Both the position numbers and the translations under genes were made by a program. DNA of 64,000 bases, from positions 2,790,001 through 2,854,000 of the forward strand of contig OZ243960.1 in the NCBI GenBank assembly GCA_965214435.1. The letters are read 5' to 3'. Position 1 is the stretch's first letter; every line of letters begins with the position of its first letter. Origin of the DNA: Rubrobacter_A sp965214435. GTDB lineage: Bacteria; Actinomycetota; Rubrobacteria; Rubrobacterales; Rubrobacteraceae. The notes under the pieces are model-generated. The model saw only the letters and a program-made list of their open reading frames with translations, was not told the DNA's origin and searched no databases. This document shows positions 1-8,609 of the stretch, piece by piece.

Positions 1-131
1 AGGGTGATGATGCCGACGGCGTGCATCGCCGACTCCCGCATACCCTCCGGCAGCTTCGCGCCGACCAGGGTCCCGATACCGCCGCCGATCAGTACAGTCG
101 TCACGTTGATGGCGGTCCCGATGCCCGGCAA
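1..131 (-). CDS. DUF554 family membrane protein, 5' end only
   Basis: The minus strand encodes about 43 residues running off the left edge. They begin with a TTG codon (129-131) and read PGIGTAINVTTVLIGGG followed by GTLVGAKLPEGMRES. This is the typical start of DUF554 (YdfK-type) inner-membrane proteins: a G-T-x-x-N-V glycine-rich first membrane segment followed by a G-x-x-L-P-E-x-x-R-E turn. AAAGGAGA lies just before the TTG, with a rather short spacing of 3 nt, so the start is likely but not certain. Function of the family is unknown. The rest of the gene is outside the window. Confidence 0.6.
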   Translation of the reverse strand, partial: MPGIGTAINVTTVLIGGGIGTLVGAKLPEGMRESAMHAVGIIT

Positions 132-205
132 GGTCTCCTTTCTTCATGCTTCGTGAGCCTAGAGGATACACCGTCCTTGCCTACGGACCGTGGTCCCCGC
201 GTAAG

Positions 206-1024
206 CTACGCTCCGAGCCCGCAAAGCCTCTCCGAGAGCAGCCGGAGATCCCGGCGGGCCTGCGGGTCGTAAGCCTGCCGGTCGGCGCGGGCCTCACGGG
301 TGCCGTCGAAGTACCGGCCCGAGAGCCCCTCCAACTCGGGAGAGACAGCGAGATGGACCGTCGCTCCGGTTCCCTCCTCGACGCTGGTCATGGCGCTACC
401 GAACGTCTCGCGGACCATCCTGGTATCCATGAGAGTAGCCGGGTGCAGGGCGTTTGCGGTGACGCCGGTGTTTTCCAGCTCTCCGGCAAGGTCGAGGGCG
501 TGCATTATCATGGCTAGCTTGCTCTGGCCGTAGGCCCGCATAGGGTCGTAGTCACGCTCCAGCATCACGTCCTCAAAGTCGATGCGGCTCTGTCCGGCCG
601 AGGCGACGTTGACCACCCGCGCCGGGGCCGACCGCCGCAAGAGCGGCGAGAGGAGCCGGGTGAGGAGGAAGTGAGAAAGATAGTTTACGGCCAGGGTCAA
701 CTCTATACCGTCCCGGCTCTCCTTCCGTTCGGGTACTGTCACCCCGGCGTTATTTATCAGTCCGTCGAGCCGGTCGTGGCGGGAGCGAACCTCTTCGGCT
801 AGGGCGCGGACCTCTTCTAGCGAAGAGAAGTCGGCGAGGTAGTAGCGCAAGCCATCGTTGCCGGTTTCCCCGGAGATCTCCTGTACCGCGCTTTCAGCCC
901 GGCTCCGGTCGCGGCCGTGAATGAGCACCTCAGCACCCCTTCCGGCAAGCTCCCGGGCTACTTCCCTGCCGAGCCCGTCGGTCGCGCCGGTAACGAGAAT
1001 CGTTTTTCCGTCGAGTCTGTCCAT
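206..1024 (-). CDS. SDR family NAD(P)-dependent oxidoreductase
   Basis: A 272-residue classical short-chain dehydrogenase, probably cytosolic. The Rossmann dinucleotide-binding motif TGATDGLG is at residues 12-19, NNAG at 91-94, the catalytic serine at about 142, and the catalytic pair in YGQSK with Tyr165 and Lys169. The arrangement, with a long insertion between the serine and the tyrosine, resembles the retinol-dehydrogenase/WW-oxidoreductase-like branch, whose bacterial substrates are mostly unknown. An AAAAGGAG stretch abuts the ATG, unusually close, so translation may begin slightly differently. The gene stands alone, divergent from the DUF4015 gene. The substrate cannot be inferred from context. 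Confidence 0.85.
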   Translation of the reverse strand: MDRLDGKTILVTGATDGLGREVARELAGRGAEVLIHGRDRSRAESAVQEISGETGNDGLRYYLADFSSLEEVRALAEEVRSRHDRLDGLINNAGVTVPERKESRDGIELTLAVNYLSHFLLTRLLSPLLRRSAPARVVNVASAGQSRIDFEDVMLERDYDPMRAYGQSKLAMIMHALDLAGELENTGVTANALHPATLMDTRMVRETFGSAMTSVEEGTGATVHLAVSPELEGLSGRYFDGTREARADRQAYDPQARRDLRLLSERLCGLGA

Positions 1025-1091
1025 ACTCCTTTTCTACCCGCTAACCGCTTTCTCTACCTCTATGCGGCTACCGGCCGGCTAAGGATCTATG

Positions 1092-1124
1092 CAAAGTGAA
1101 AAATTATCTATATTATGCACTTTG
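1092..1124 (+). promoter_or_regulatory. Inverted repeat flanking a -10-like box upstream of the DUF4015 gene
   Basis: CAAAGTG (1092-1098) and CACTTTG (1118-1124) are perfect inverted copies. Between them lies TATATT at 1109-1114, a good -10 box, ten bases before the ATG at 1125. The placement suggests a short-leader or leaderless transcript with a dyad operator across its start. This is inference from sequence only; no -35 box is convincing. Confidence 0.35.
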
Positions 1125-2384
1125 ATGAGTGGGTCATCGTTTAACAACCGCCGGAGGCAGCGTAGACGGCAGCGCCGGTTTCTCGGCGTAGGGGTTCTGG
1201 GGTTTCTCGGGGTGCTACTGTTTGCCGCGCTAGCCTTTGTAGGAGGAGGCAGTGACCCCGAGACGGAGGCGGTGTCCGCCAGAGAAGACTCTGTCTGGGA
1301 GAGCCCGGAGGATGGAGCGGATGCGGCAACGGCCGGTAAGGACGAGACCAGGAAGAGTACGGCACAGGTAGAAAAGCCGGACGCGGGAAAGCCGGAGGCG
1401 GTAAAAGGCGTTTACGTCTCGGGGCTTATAGCTAGCACTCCGGCGATGGAGGACTACATAAAGCTGACGGAGGACACCGAGGTCAACGCTCTAGTCATCG
1501 ATGTCAAAGAGGCCAGGGAGATCATGTACGAGTCCGACGTGCCGCTGGCAGAGGATATCGGGGCGACGACGAACTACATCAAGGACCTGAAAGGGCTGGT
1601 CAAGGAGTTGGAGTCGCGCGGGGTTTATCCTATCGCCCGGCTCGCGGTGTTTCAGGACGATGTCTTGCCGCGGGAACGCCCGGACCTCGCGGTACAGGAT
1701 TCGATGACCGGAGCACCTTGGCTGACCTACGCGGGCGCCACGTGGTCCAACGCCTACCGCAAAGAAGTGTGGGAGTACAACGTCGCGATAGCCAAAGAAG
1801 CGGCGGAGGCCGGCTTTAAAGAGATACAGTTCGACTACGTCCGCTTCCCCTCCGACGGTCCGATGGCGAACCTCTCGTTCGGCGAAGAGACCTACCCGAC
1901 GCAGTCCGACGCAATCGCCGGTTTCCTGGAGTACGCCCACGGGGAGCTAGACCCGATGGGTGTGGAGGTCGGGGCTGACGTCTTCGGGCTCGTGGGGATG
2001 AACGACGAAGTCGGGGTCGGACAGGTGGTAAGCAAGATGGCCCCCCACCTCGACGTGCTCTGCCCGATGGTCTACCCGTCTCACTACCTAAACGGCAACT
2101 ACGGCTACCCTAACCCGAACGCCGAGCCCTACGGCGTTATCGCCGCCTCCATGAAAGACTTCACGTCAAAAGCGAAGCCGGTCAACCCGGACCTCGAAAT
2201 ACGGCCCTGGCTACAGGACTTCGACCTCGGCTACCCCGACTACGGTGCCGCCGAAGTGCAAGCCCAGATCAAAGCCACCTACGACTCCGACCTCTCCGGC
2301 TGGCTACTCTGGAACGCCGCCAACGAGTATACCGAGACCGCTCTAGAGCCTGCCGAGCCGGAGTCAGGAAAGAGCCGTCCGTAA
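1125..2384 (+). CDS. Membrane-anchored DUF4015 putative glycoside hydrolase
   Basis: About 419 residues. A basic N-terminus (RRRQRRRQRRF) is followed by one hydrophobic segment at about residues 19-38 and a low-complexity Glu/Lys/Ala linker to about residue 100. The rest is a TIM-barrel-like domain of the DUF4015 (PF13200) family: KGVYVSG at its start, NALVIDVKE, EIQFDYVRFPSDG, ADVFGLVG, CPMVYPSHY and a final GWLLWNA. Acidic residues in the VDVKE and DYVRFP strands are where family members place their likely catalytic groups. The protein should be anchored outside the membrane by its N-terminal helix. A longer start at 1089 is possible, but the -10 box lies inside that extension, so 1125 is preferred. 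The polysaccharide substrate is unknown. Confidence 0.8.
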   Translation: MSGSSFNNRRRQRRRQRRFLGVGVLGFLGVLLFAALAFVGGGSDPETEAVSAREDSVWESPEDGADAATAGKDETRKSTAQVEKPDAGKPEAVKGVYVSGLIASTPAMEDYIKLTEDTEVNALVIDVKEAREIMYESDVPLAEDIGATTNYIKDLKGLVKELESRGVYPIARLAVFQDDVLPRERPDLAVQDSMTGAPWLTYAGATWSNAYRKEVWEYNVAIAKEAAEAGFKEIQFDYVRFPSDGPMANLSFGEETYPTQSDAIAGFLEYAHGELDPMGVEVGADVFGLVGMNDEVGVGQVVSKMAPHLDVLCPMVYPSHYLNGNYGYPNPNAEPYGVIAASMKDFTSKAKPVNPDLEIRPWLQDFDLGYPDYGAAEVQAQIKATYDSDLSGWLLWNAANEYTETALEPAEPESGKSRP

Positions 2385-2385
2385 C

Positions 2386-2961
2386 CTAGAAAAACGATCC
2401 CACAGCGCCACTCACAACGGAAAAAAGGGTGACCAGGGCGGGTATTACCATGACGGCGGCAGCTTTTCCGGTGGTAGTCGAGTGTAGCTCGCGGAGCCCC
2501 ACGAACGTCAGGTATATCCCGTACAGGCTCGCCAGCCACCCGACGAACGGGACCCAACTCACGAGCATCGTAACGGTGGCGTAAGCGTAAGCCCGGAGGG
2601 TACCTTCAAAGCCTGCGTTCTCCGGGCGGATAAAGATCCAGACCAGAACGTGCACCAATAACGCCCCGATATACAGACCCAGCAGCGCCAACAACGGTGA
2701 AAATAGTACGAGCAGGAAGAGTACACCGATATAAAACCCGACACCCACGGATTCAGCGTCGGGAAACTGTTCCGGAGCGCCGAATAACGAGCCGAGGAAC
2801 CCGGAAGGAGCTTCACCTCCCGTAGCAAGAGCGTATAGGGCGGCGGCCACAACCCCGGTCAGGATAGGGAGCACGGAGCAGATCAGGGCGAAGACTACCG
2901 GGTTCTTGATACTGCCCCGCCGTTCTATGCCGCGAAAGAACGCGACCGGTTCGACGGCCAC
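2386..2961 (-). CDS. Yip1 family integral membrane protein
   Basis: About 191 residues with five predicted membrane segments (near 21-48, 74-92, 95-113, 125-150 and 165-188), fitting the YIP1 family (PF04893); bacterial members have no settled function. The GTG start at 2961 is the first canonical codon in frame. The frame stays open for about 85 nt upstream and encodes a family-like lead-in (FASTVRRV immediately before the GTG), while the strong Shine-Dalgarno GGAGGAGAGGG near 3050 is followed by a GTG in another frame that stops after 14 codons. The true N-terminus may therefore be displaced by an indel. It converges with the DUF4015 gene and lies downstream of the ferritin-like gene and its terminator. 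Confidence 0.65.
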   Translation of the reverse strand: MAVEPVAFFRGIERRGSIKNPVVFALICSVLPILTGVVAAALYALATGGEAPSGFLGSLFGAPEQFPDAESVGVGFYIGVLFLLVLFSPLLALLGLYIGALLVHVLVWIFIRPENAGFEGTLRAYAYATVTMLVSWVPFVGWLASLYGIYLTFVGLRELHSTTTGKAAAVMVIPALVTLFSVVSGAVGSFF

Positions 2962-3091
2962 CCTGCGTACCGTGCTAGCGAAGCTTTCTACCGGCCTCGC
3001 GGTATCAAACTCCCCGGCATTGCCCGCCCCACGATAAGACCCTCTCCTCCCGCGCTAGAAATCTCTCCCTCCGAATTCTACCCAAGCGGAA

Positions 3092-3117
3092 AGGACCCGG
3101 CTTTTTAGCCGGGTCCT
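3092..3117 (-). terminator. Intrinsic terminator of the ferritin-like gene
   Basis: Perfect 11-bp stem AGGACCCGGCT / AGCCGGGTCCT (3092-3102 with 3107-3117) around a 4-nt loop, 27 bases beyond the stop codon of the ferritin-like gene. The following run on the minus strand is short (TTTCC), so termination efficiency is uncertain, but stem strength and position fit a terminator. Confidence 0.75.
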
Positions 3118-3143
3118 CTGGAACTGCCTCTTCTTACTGGAGC

Positions 3144-3653
3144 TTAGGTAAGCCCGAGCGCCTCGTACTCGCGGAGATAGCCCTCGAAGAGCTTGCGGTG
3201 ACCCTGCTCGTCGCGCAGGATGGCTATAACCATGTCCTGCGTTACGGGGTCTATACCCTCGGTCTCCTCGATAACCCGCGTGTAGTGCTCTATAGCCTTC
3301 GTCTCGGCATCTATGACGCCCCGGATCACGTGCACCACGTCGATCTGGTCCTCCGGCGGCTGTAGCGCCATCTGGCCCGCGACGAAGTCCGCCGAACCCG
3401 GCACCACACCGTTGAGCTCCTTGATCCTGGCGGCGAAGTCCTGCGCGTGGGTCAACTCTTCCTGGATGTCCTCTTCCAAAGACTCCTTGACCTCTTCAGC
3501 CCTTACGCCGTCCGGGTTTACCGAGTTGGTGACATAGTTCATCACCGTCTCCAACTCCATGAAGTAGGCCGTCTTGAGGAGGTCTACTACCCCTTCGCGC
3601 TGCTCCGCCATCTCAGCCGAGAGAATGCCCTCGCCAGCTCTGTTAGTGTCCAT
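3144..3653 (-). CDS. Ferritin-like diiron domain protein
   Basis: About 169 residues, all helical, with spaced acidic and histidine residues of a four-helix diiron bundle: YFMELETVMNY in helix A, EELTHAQDFAARI in helix B, AETKAIEHYTRVI in helix C and DEQGHRKLFEGYL in helix D. These are the E and ExxH pairs of ferritin/rubrerythrin-type domains. Length is close to Dps/bacterioferritin, but no heme-ligating methionine or rubredoxin domain is evident. It probably handles iron or peroxide in the cytosol. The ATG at 3653 is preferred over the TTG at 3659 because GGAGG lies 8 nt upstream of the former. It is monocistronic, with its own promoter (3703-3730), operator-like palindrome and terminator. 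Confidence 0.8.
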   Translation of the reverse strand: MDTNRAGEGILSAEMAEQREGVVDLLKTAYFMELETVMNYVTNSVNPDGVRAEEVKESLEEDIQEELTHAQDFAARIKELNGVVPGSADFVAGQMALQPPEDQIDVVHVIRGVIDAETKAIEHYTRVIEETEGIDPVTQDMVIAILRDEQGHRKLFEGYLREYEALGLT

Positions 3654-3702
3654 ACTCAAAGCCTCCTGTAAAGCTCGGTCTCCTGCTCTGAACTACCCTC
3701 CC

Positions 3703-3730
3703 ACTATACAACACCCAAACAGAAAATCAA
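3703..3730 (-). promoter_or_regulatory. Sigma-A-type promoter of the ferritin-like gene
   Basis: On the minus strand TTGATT (3725-3730), a 16-nt spacer and TATAGT (3703-3708) form a good housekeeping promoter about 50 bases upstream of the start codon. It is among the best-formed promoters in the window. Confidence 0.6.
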
Positions 3731-3741
3731 GAACTGTTCTT
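3729..3741. promoter_or_regulatory. Palindromic operator candidate overlapping the -35 box
   Basis: AAGAACTGTTCTT is a perfect 13-base dyad (six-base arms around one base) overlapping the edge of the -35 element of the ferritin-like gene. The position is right for a dimeric repressor. It does not match the classical Fur or PerR consensus, so the regulator is unknown. Confidence 0.45.
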
Positions 3742-3892
3742 AGTTTTTACGTCTCCCTTGGAGCCTCACGCCGGTTACGCGGTAGCTGCGCCGGCCTCCT
3801 CTAATTTACTTGGGATGATAACGGCTGACGCGTAGTCGCGGTAGTTTTGCTGGACCTCCCGCTGCGGATGCTATTACGCTTCCGAGAGCGGC

Positions 3893-4282
3893 TTAGTGCA
3901 GTTTAGGTACCGTTTTAGCTTCGTCGGCGGCTTCCAGGCACTCGGAGGCGTTGGACCCGGACGAGGCGGCGACCCCGGCGGAGAAAGCTCCCTCGACAAA
4001 CGGCGCGTCTACCAGGTAGACCCTGTCCTGTAGTCCGGGGTCGAGGCCCTCGATCACGGTTTCCGCCGACATCACCGCGCTGCCGAGGTCCATAAAGATC
4101 AAAACCTCGTCGGCCTGGAGCCCTTCTATAGCTTCCCGGATGCCGTCCGGGTCGGTGCCGAGACCGCCATCCGTGTCTCCGCCGACGGCCGCCACCTCTA
4201 CGTCCCCGGCCATGTTGCGGACTATCTCCGCGGTCCCTTCGGCGACCTCCCGGCTGTGAGAGACCAGTACCATGCCTACCAC
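3893..4282 (-). CDS. dhaM: PTS-dependent dihydroxyacetone kinase, phosphoryl donor subunit DhaM
   Basis: 129 residues, a single EIIA-mannose-type domain. The phosphorylated histidine is His9 in MVLVSHS, and the MDLGSAVMSAE segment is the usual DhaM signature. It lacks the HPr and EI-like extensions of the E. coli protein, so it must receive phosphate from free HPr. It passes phosphate to the ADP bound in DhaL, which then phosphorylates dihydroxyacetone held by DhaK. The GTG start overlaps the last base of dhaL. Last gene of the glpK-dhaKLM operon. The C-terminal 20 residues are variable. Confidence 0.92.
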   Translation of the reverse strand: MVGMVLVSHSREVAEGTAEIVRNMAGDVEVAAVGGDTDGGLGTDPDGIREAIEGLQADEVLIFMDLGSAVMSAETVIEGLDPGLQDRVYLVDAPFVEGAFSAGVAASSGSNASECLEAADEAKTVPKLH

Positions 4283-4917
4283 TAAGAATCCTCCTCGACT
4301 GTTCGGGCCGCCGCGTCGAGCAAGAGGTGCGTGGAAGCGGCCCCGGGGTCCTCGTGGCCGGCGGCCCGCTCCCCGAGGTAGCTGGCCCGGCCTTTGCGGG
4401 CGGTCATCGGCTTTGTATCCTCCACGCCCTGCCGCGCGGCATCGGCCGCCGCCCGCAGCACCGCGCCCGTACCGTCGCCGGAGTCGGCGGCTTGTCTGGC
4501 GGCTTCCGCCGCCGGCTGTAGGGCGTCGATCATGGTCTTGTCCCCCGCCTCGGCCTTGCCCCGCTGCTTTATGCCGCCGAGCGCGGTTTCGAGGGCTTCG
4601 GCCACGTCTTCGCCCGAAAGGTCCTCTTTGTCGCCGAGCGCCGATGAGGCCCGCAGGAAAGCCGTCCCGTAGAGCGGTCCAGCGGCTCCACCCACCTTGC
4701 TGATAAGCGCGGACGAGACGGCTTTGAGGACGTCGGCCGGGGTTGAGGCGTCTGTACCTTCCAGGCGTTCGAGAGCCGCCTGGAAGCCTCGGTGCATGTT
4801 GGTGCCGTGGTCGCCGTCCCCGACGGCGGAGTCTAGCTGGGTGAGGTGCTGGCGGTTCTCCTCCATCGCGGCGGCCATGGACTTCAAGACGGCGACCGTG
4901 GTCTCGGTTGAGCTCAA
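4282..4917 (-). CDS. dhaL: Dihydroxyacetone kinase ADP-binding subunit DhaL
   Basis: 211 residues, the size of stand-alone DhaL. The nucleotide/Mg-binding aspartates are in DSAVGDGDHGTN (Asp30, Asp34, Asp36, with His37), followed by the helical-barrel motifs GGAAGPLYGTAF and GDKTMIDAL. The TTG start is preceded by AAAGGAG at good spacing, 19 nt after the dhaK stop. In PTS-type systems DhaL keeps a permanently bound ADP as a cofactor that is rephosphorylated by DhaM; the presence of dhaM next door supports that mode here. Confidence 0.93.
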   Translation of the reverse strand: MSSTETTVAVLKSMAAAMEENRQHLTQLDSAVGDGDHGTNMHRGFQAALERLEGTDASTPADVLKAVSSALISKVGGAAGPLYGTAFLRASSALGDKEDLSGEDVAEALETALGGIKQRGKAEAGDKTMIDALQPAAEAARQAADSGDGTGAVLRAAADAARQGVEDTKPMTARKGRASYLGERAAGHEDPGAASTHLLLDAAARTVEEDS

Positions 4918-4936
4918 CGCTCTCCTTTCCAGGTTT

Positions 4937-5944
<1,008 letters not shown>

Positions 5945-5963
5945 CGCGTAATCCCCCGGAGAC

Positions 5964-7484
5964 TCAGGCCAGCGGCGAATCGACGGCTTCCTGAGCCCAG
6001 TTCTTGGACCGCTCCAGGGCGTCCTTCCACCGGCCGTAGAGCCGCTCGCGCTCCTCCTCGTCCATCTGCGGCTCGTAGCGCCGCCTAAGGCGCCACTTGT
6101 CAAGCAGTTCATCCCGGCCGTTCCAGAAACCGGTCTCGATACCCGCCAGGTACGCCGCCCCGAGCGCCGTGGTCTCAAGGGTTTCGGGCACCTCGACCGG
6201 CACGCCCAGGATGTCGGATTGGAACTGCATCATCCACCGGTTTGCCGCCGCCCCGCCGTCGGCCTTGAATTTCTCTATCTGGATACCGGAGTCTTTCTCC
6301 ATGCTCTCTAGCGCATCGCGGGTCTGGTAGCACATGCTCTCCAGCCCGGCCCGCGCCAGGTGCGCCTTTGTCGTGCCCCGCGTTATACCGACTATGGTCC
6401 CCCGGGCGTACGCCTCCCAGTGCGGAGCCCCGAGCCCCACGAACGCCGGCACGAAGTACACGTCGCCGTTGTCGTCCAGGCTCTCGGCCATCTCCTCGGT
6501 CTCGGACGCGTCCTGTATGATTCCGAGCCCGTCCCGGAGCCACTGTATCGCCGCCCCGGTTATAAAGATCGCACCTTCTAAAGCATACTCCACCGGCTCG
6601 TCCCCGATGCCCCAGGAGATGGTCGTCAGGAGGTCGCCCTCGCTGGTCATGGCCTCCGGTCCGGTATTCATCAGCGCGAAGGAGCCCGTACCGTAAGTGT
6701 TCTTTGCCAGCCCCTTATCAAAGGCTATCTCCCCGAAGAGCGCGGCCTGCTGGTCGCCGGCTATGCCCGCTATCGGTATCTCGGCCCCGAGGATCTCCGA
6801 GTCGGTGTTGCCGTAGGTGTAGGAGCTCGGTTTTACCTCGGGCAGTATCCCGCGCGGAACGTCGAGCATGTCGAGCAACTCGTCGTCCCATTTGAGCTCG
6901 AATATGTTGAACAGCATGGTGCGCGAGGCGTTCGTGTAGTCCGTTATGTGCTCGCGGCCGCCGGTCAGCTTGTAGACCAGCCACGAGTCTACGGTGCCAA
7001 AGGCTACCTCCCCGGATACCGCCCGCTTGCGCAAGCCCTCGACGTTGTCCAGCAGCCACTTGACCTTTGAGCCGGAGAAGTAACCGTCCACCGTGAGGCC
7101 GGCCTTGTCCCGGACCATCTGCTCGTAGCCCTGCTCGATGAGGTCGTCGCAGATGCCCGCTCCCCGGCGGTCCTGCCACACCAGAGCGTTGTAAACCGGC
7201 TCTCCGGTCTCGCGGTCCCACATCACGACCGTCTCGCGCTGGTTTGTAATGCCGATGCCCGCGATGCTGTCCGCGGATACCCCGGCGTTCTCCAACGCCT
7301 CCCGCATCACCTTCAGGGTTACGTCCCAGATCTCATTGGCGTCGTGCTCGACCCACCCCGGCTGCGGGTAGTTCTGGGTAAACTCCTCCTGCGCCTCACC
7401 CACCGTCGCGCTGTCGTGGTTAAAGACTATGGCCCTGCTCGACGTGGTCCCCTGGTCTATCGCCAGTATGTAATCGCCTGCCAT
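5964..7484 (-). CDS. glpK: Glycerol kinase
   Basis: 506 residues, the standard FGGY-kinase length. The N-terminal phosphate-binding motif DQGTTSSRA is at about residues 10-18, with WQDRR, GTVDSWLVYKLTGG, the second-domain GDQQAALFG and YGTGSF loops, and the C-terminal DGGAAANRWMMQFQSDIL segment. It phosphorylates glycerol to glycerol-3-phosphate in the cytosol. GGAGGAG precedes the ATG. It leads an operon with dhaKLM, so one transcript would feed both glycerol and dihydroxyacetone into triose phosphate. No glycerol facilitator or glycerol-3-phosphate dehydrogenase lies nearby. Confidence 0.96.
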   Translation of the reverse strand: MAGDYILAIDQGTTSSRAIVFNHDSATVGEAQEEFTQNYPQPGWVEHDANEIWDVTLKVMREALENAGVSADSIAGIGITNQRETVVMWDRETGEPVYNALVWQDRRGAGICDDLIEQGYEQMVRDKAGLTVDGYFSGSKVKWLLDNVEGLRKRAVSGEVAFGTVDSWLVYKLTGGREHITDYTNASRTMLFNIFELKWDDELLDMLDVPRGILPEVKPSSYTYGNTDSEILGAEIPIAGIAGDQQAALFGEIAFDKGLAKNTYGTGSFALMNTGPEAMTSEGDLLTTISWGIGDEPVEYALEGAIFITGAAIQWLRDGLGIIQDASETEEMAESLDDNGDVYFVPAFVGLGAPHWEAYARGTIVGITRGTTKAHLARAGLESMCYQTRDALESMEKDSGIQIEKFKADGGAAANRWMMQFQSDILGVPVEVPETLETTALGAAYLAGIETGFWNGRDELLDKWRLRRRYEPQMDEEERERLYGRWKDALERSKNWAQEAVDSPLA

Positions 7485-7620
7485 GCTTCTCCTCCTCCGC
7501 TGTATTTTCCCGGTATCCGCAACCCACCGGCCGAACCCCGGCCCCGGACCGCTTTCCCCCGGCTCCTAAATACTCCACCGGACGCACCGGCTTTGTACTC
7601 AATCCACCTTATACTCCTGG

Positions 7621-7649
7621 AGCCTAATGTAGCCCCGCGCCCCGGTCAA
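7621..7649 (-). promoter_or_regulatory. Candidate promoter of the glpK-dhaKLM operon
   Basis: On the minus strand TTGACC (7644-7649), 17-nt spacer, TAGGCT (7621-7626), about 140 bases before the glpK start. The -35 is good and the -10 weak, so confidence is limited. No cre-like catabolite operator was recognised nearby. Confidence 0.3.
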
Positions 7650-7695
7650 GTTCGAGCTTATCCCCGGACCACCGATCAAGACAGGTATAGTTTCT

Positions 7696-7727
7696 GGTTA
7701 TTGATTCCATAACCTTTGTTTGATACT
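7696..7727 (+). promoter_or_regulatory. LysR-type operator and promoter of the regulator gene
   Basis: GGTTATTGATTCCATAACC (7696-7714) is a perfect dyad with six-base arms, and inside it T-N11-A fits the LysR-family box. TTGATT within the dyad can act as a -35 with GATACT (7722-7727, 15-nt spacer) as -10, nine bases before the ATG at 7737. The operator overlapping its own promoter suggests autoregulation. Confidence 0.5.
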
Positions 7728-7736
7728 TTCAGGCGC

Positions 7737-8609
7737 ATGGGTCCGAGTGTTCAGGGATTACGGGTTTTCGTTTCTATTCTGGAGCACGGGTCGCTTTCGG
7801 CGGCGGGCCGGGAGCTTGGGATGAGCCAGCCGGCGGTCTCCAACCACCTGCACACTTTAGAGGAGAGGTTCGGCGTCGTGCTGGTAGCCAGGGGCCGGAG
7901 TTCCGGGGCGACACCGGCGGGCGAGTGTCTGGCGGACCACGCCCGGCGGGTTCTGGCGGAGCTTTCCGGGCTTGAAGAGGCGATGTCCCGGCACGCCGAG
8001 CCGTGCGGGCGGCTCGTGGTCGGGGCTTCTTCGACCCCGGGCGAGCTTTTTCTGCCGCAGCTTGCGGTCGAGTACGCGGGGCGCTACCCGGAGGTGGCCC
8101 TGGACGCGCACATCGCCGACACCGAAGAAACGCTCGCGGCGCTGCTGGATAGAGAGGTCGAGGTCGCGATCGTCGGCCGCGAGGTCGATGACCACCGGCT
8201 CTCCGGGCGGGTCATCGAGGAAGAGGAGTTGGTGGCGGTCGTGGCAGCCGGGGACCCGCTCGGCGGGTCGGAGGTAACAGTAGAGGAGGCTTGCGGCAGA
8301 CCGTTTGTGTTGCGCGAAAAGGGTTCGGCAACTCGCCGCACCGTGGAGGCGGGCCTGGCGGGGAGACTGGAGCCGCGGGTCGCGATGGAGCTCGGTTCAA
8401 ACGCCGCGGTCCGGGCGGCGGTCGCCCGGGGAGCCGGGATCGGGGTCGTCCCGGCCGGGATACTGCCGGGCTCCGAAGCCGTGGAGCCGGTAAGCATCCG
8501 CGGCGTCACCTTCCGGCGGCCGTTCGTGCTCGTGGTCGAGCGGGGACGTTCCCTGTCACCGGCCGCGGAAGCATTTATAGACCTGTGTAGCCCGAGAGGA
8601 GAAGCGTGA
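7737..8609 (+). CDS. LysR family transcriptional regulator
   Basis: About 290 residues. The N-terminal winged helix-turn-helix reads LRVFVSILEHGSLSAAGRE and then LGMSQPAVSNHLHTLEERFG (recognition helix in SQPAVSNHL). A periplasmic-binding-protein-like effector domain spans about residues 90-285. The ATG at 7737 is chosen over an in-frame TTG at 7716 because the domain begins directly and a -10 box sits just upstream. The last bases overlap the start of the binding-protein gene, so it is transcribed with and likely controls the ABC importer. LysR regulators (PtxE type) accompany phosphite importers in some bacteria, but the ligand here is unknown. Confidence 0.85.
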   Translation: MGPSVQGLRVFVSILEHGSLSAAGRELGMSQPAVSNHLHTLEERFGVVLVARGRSSGATPAGECLADHARRVLAELSGLEEAMSRHAEPCGRLVVGASSTPGELFLPQLAVEYAGRYPEVALDAHIADTEETLAALLDREVEVAIVGREVDDHRLSGRVIEEEELVAVVAAGDPLGGSEVTVEEACGRPFVLREKGSATRRTVEAGLAGRLEPRVAMELGSNAAVRAAVARGAGIGVVPAGILPGSEAVEPVSIRGVTFRRPFVLVVERGRSLSPAAEAFIDLCSPRGEA

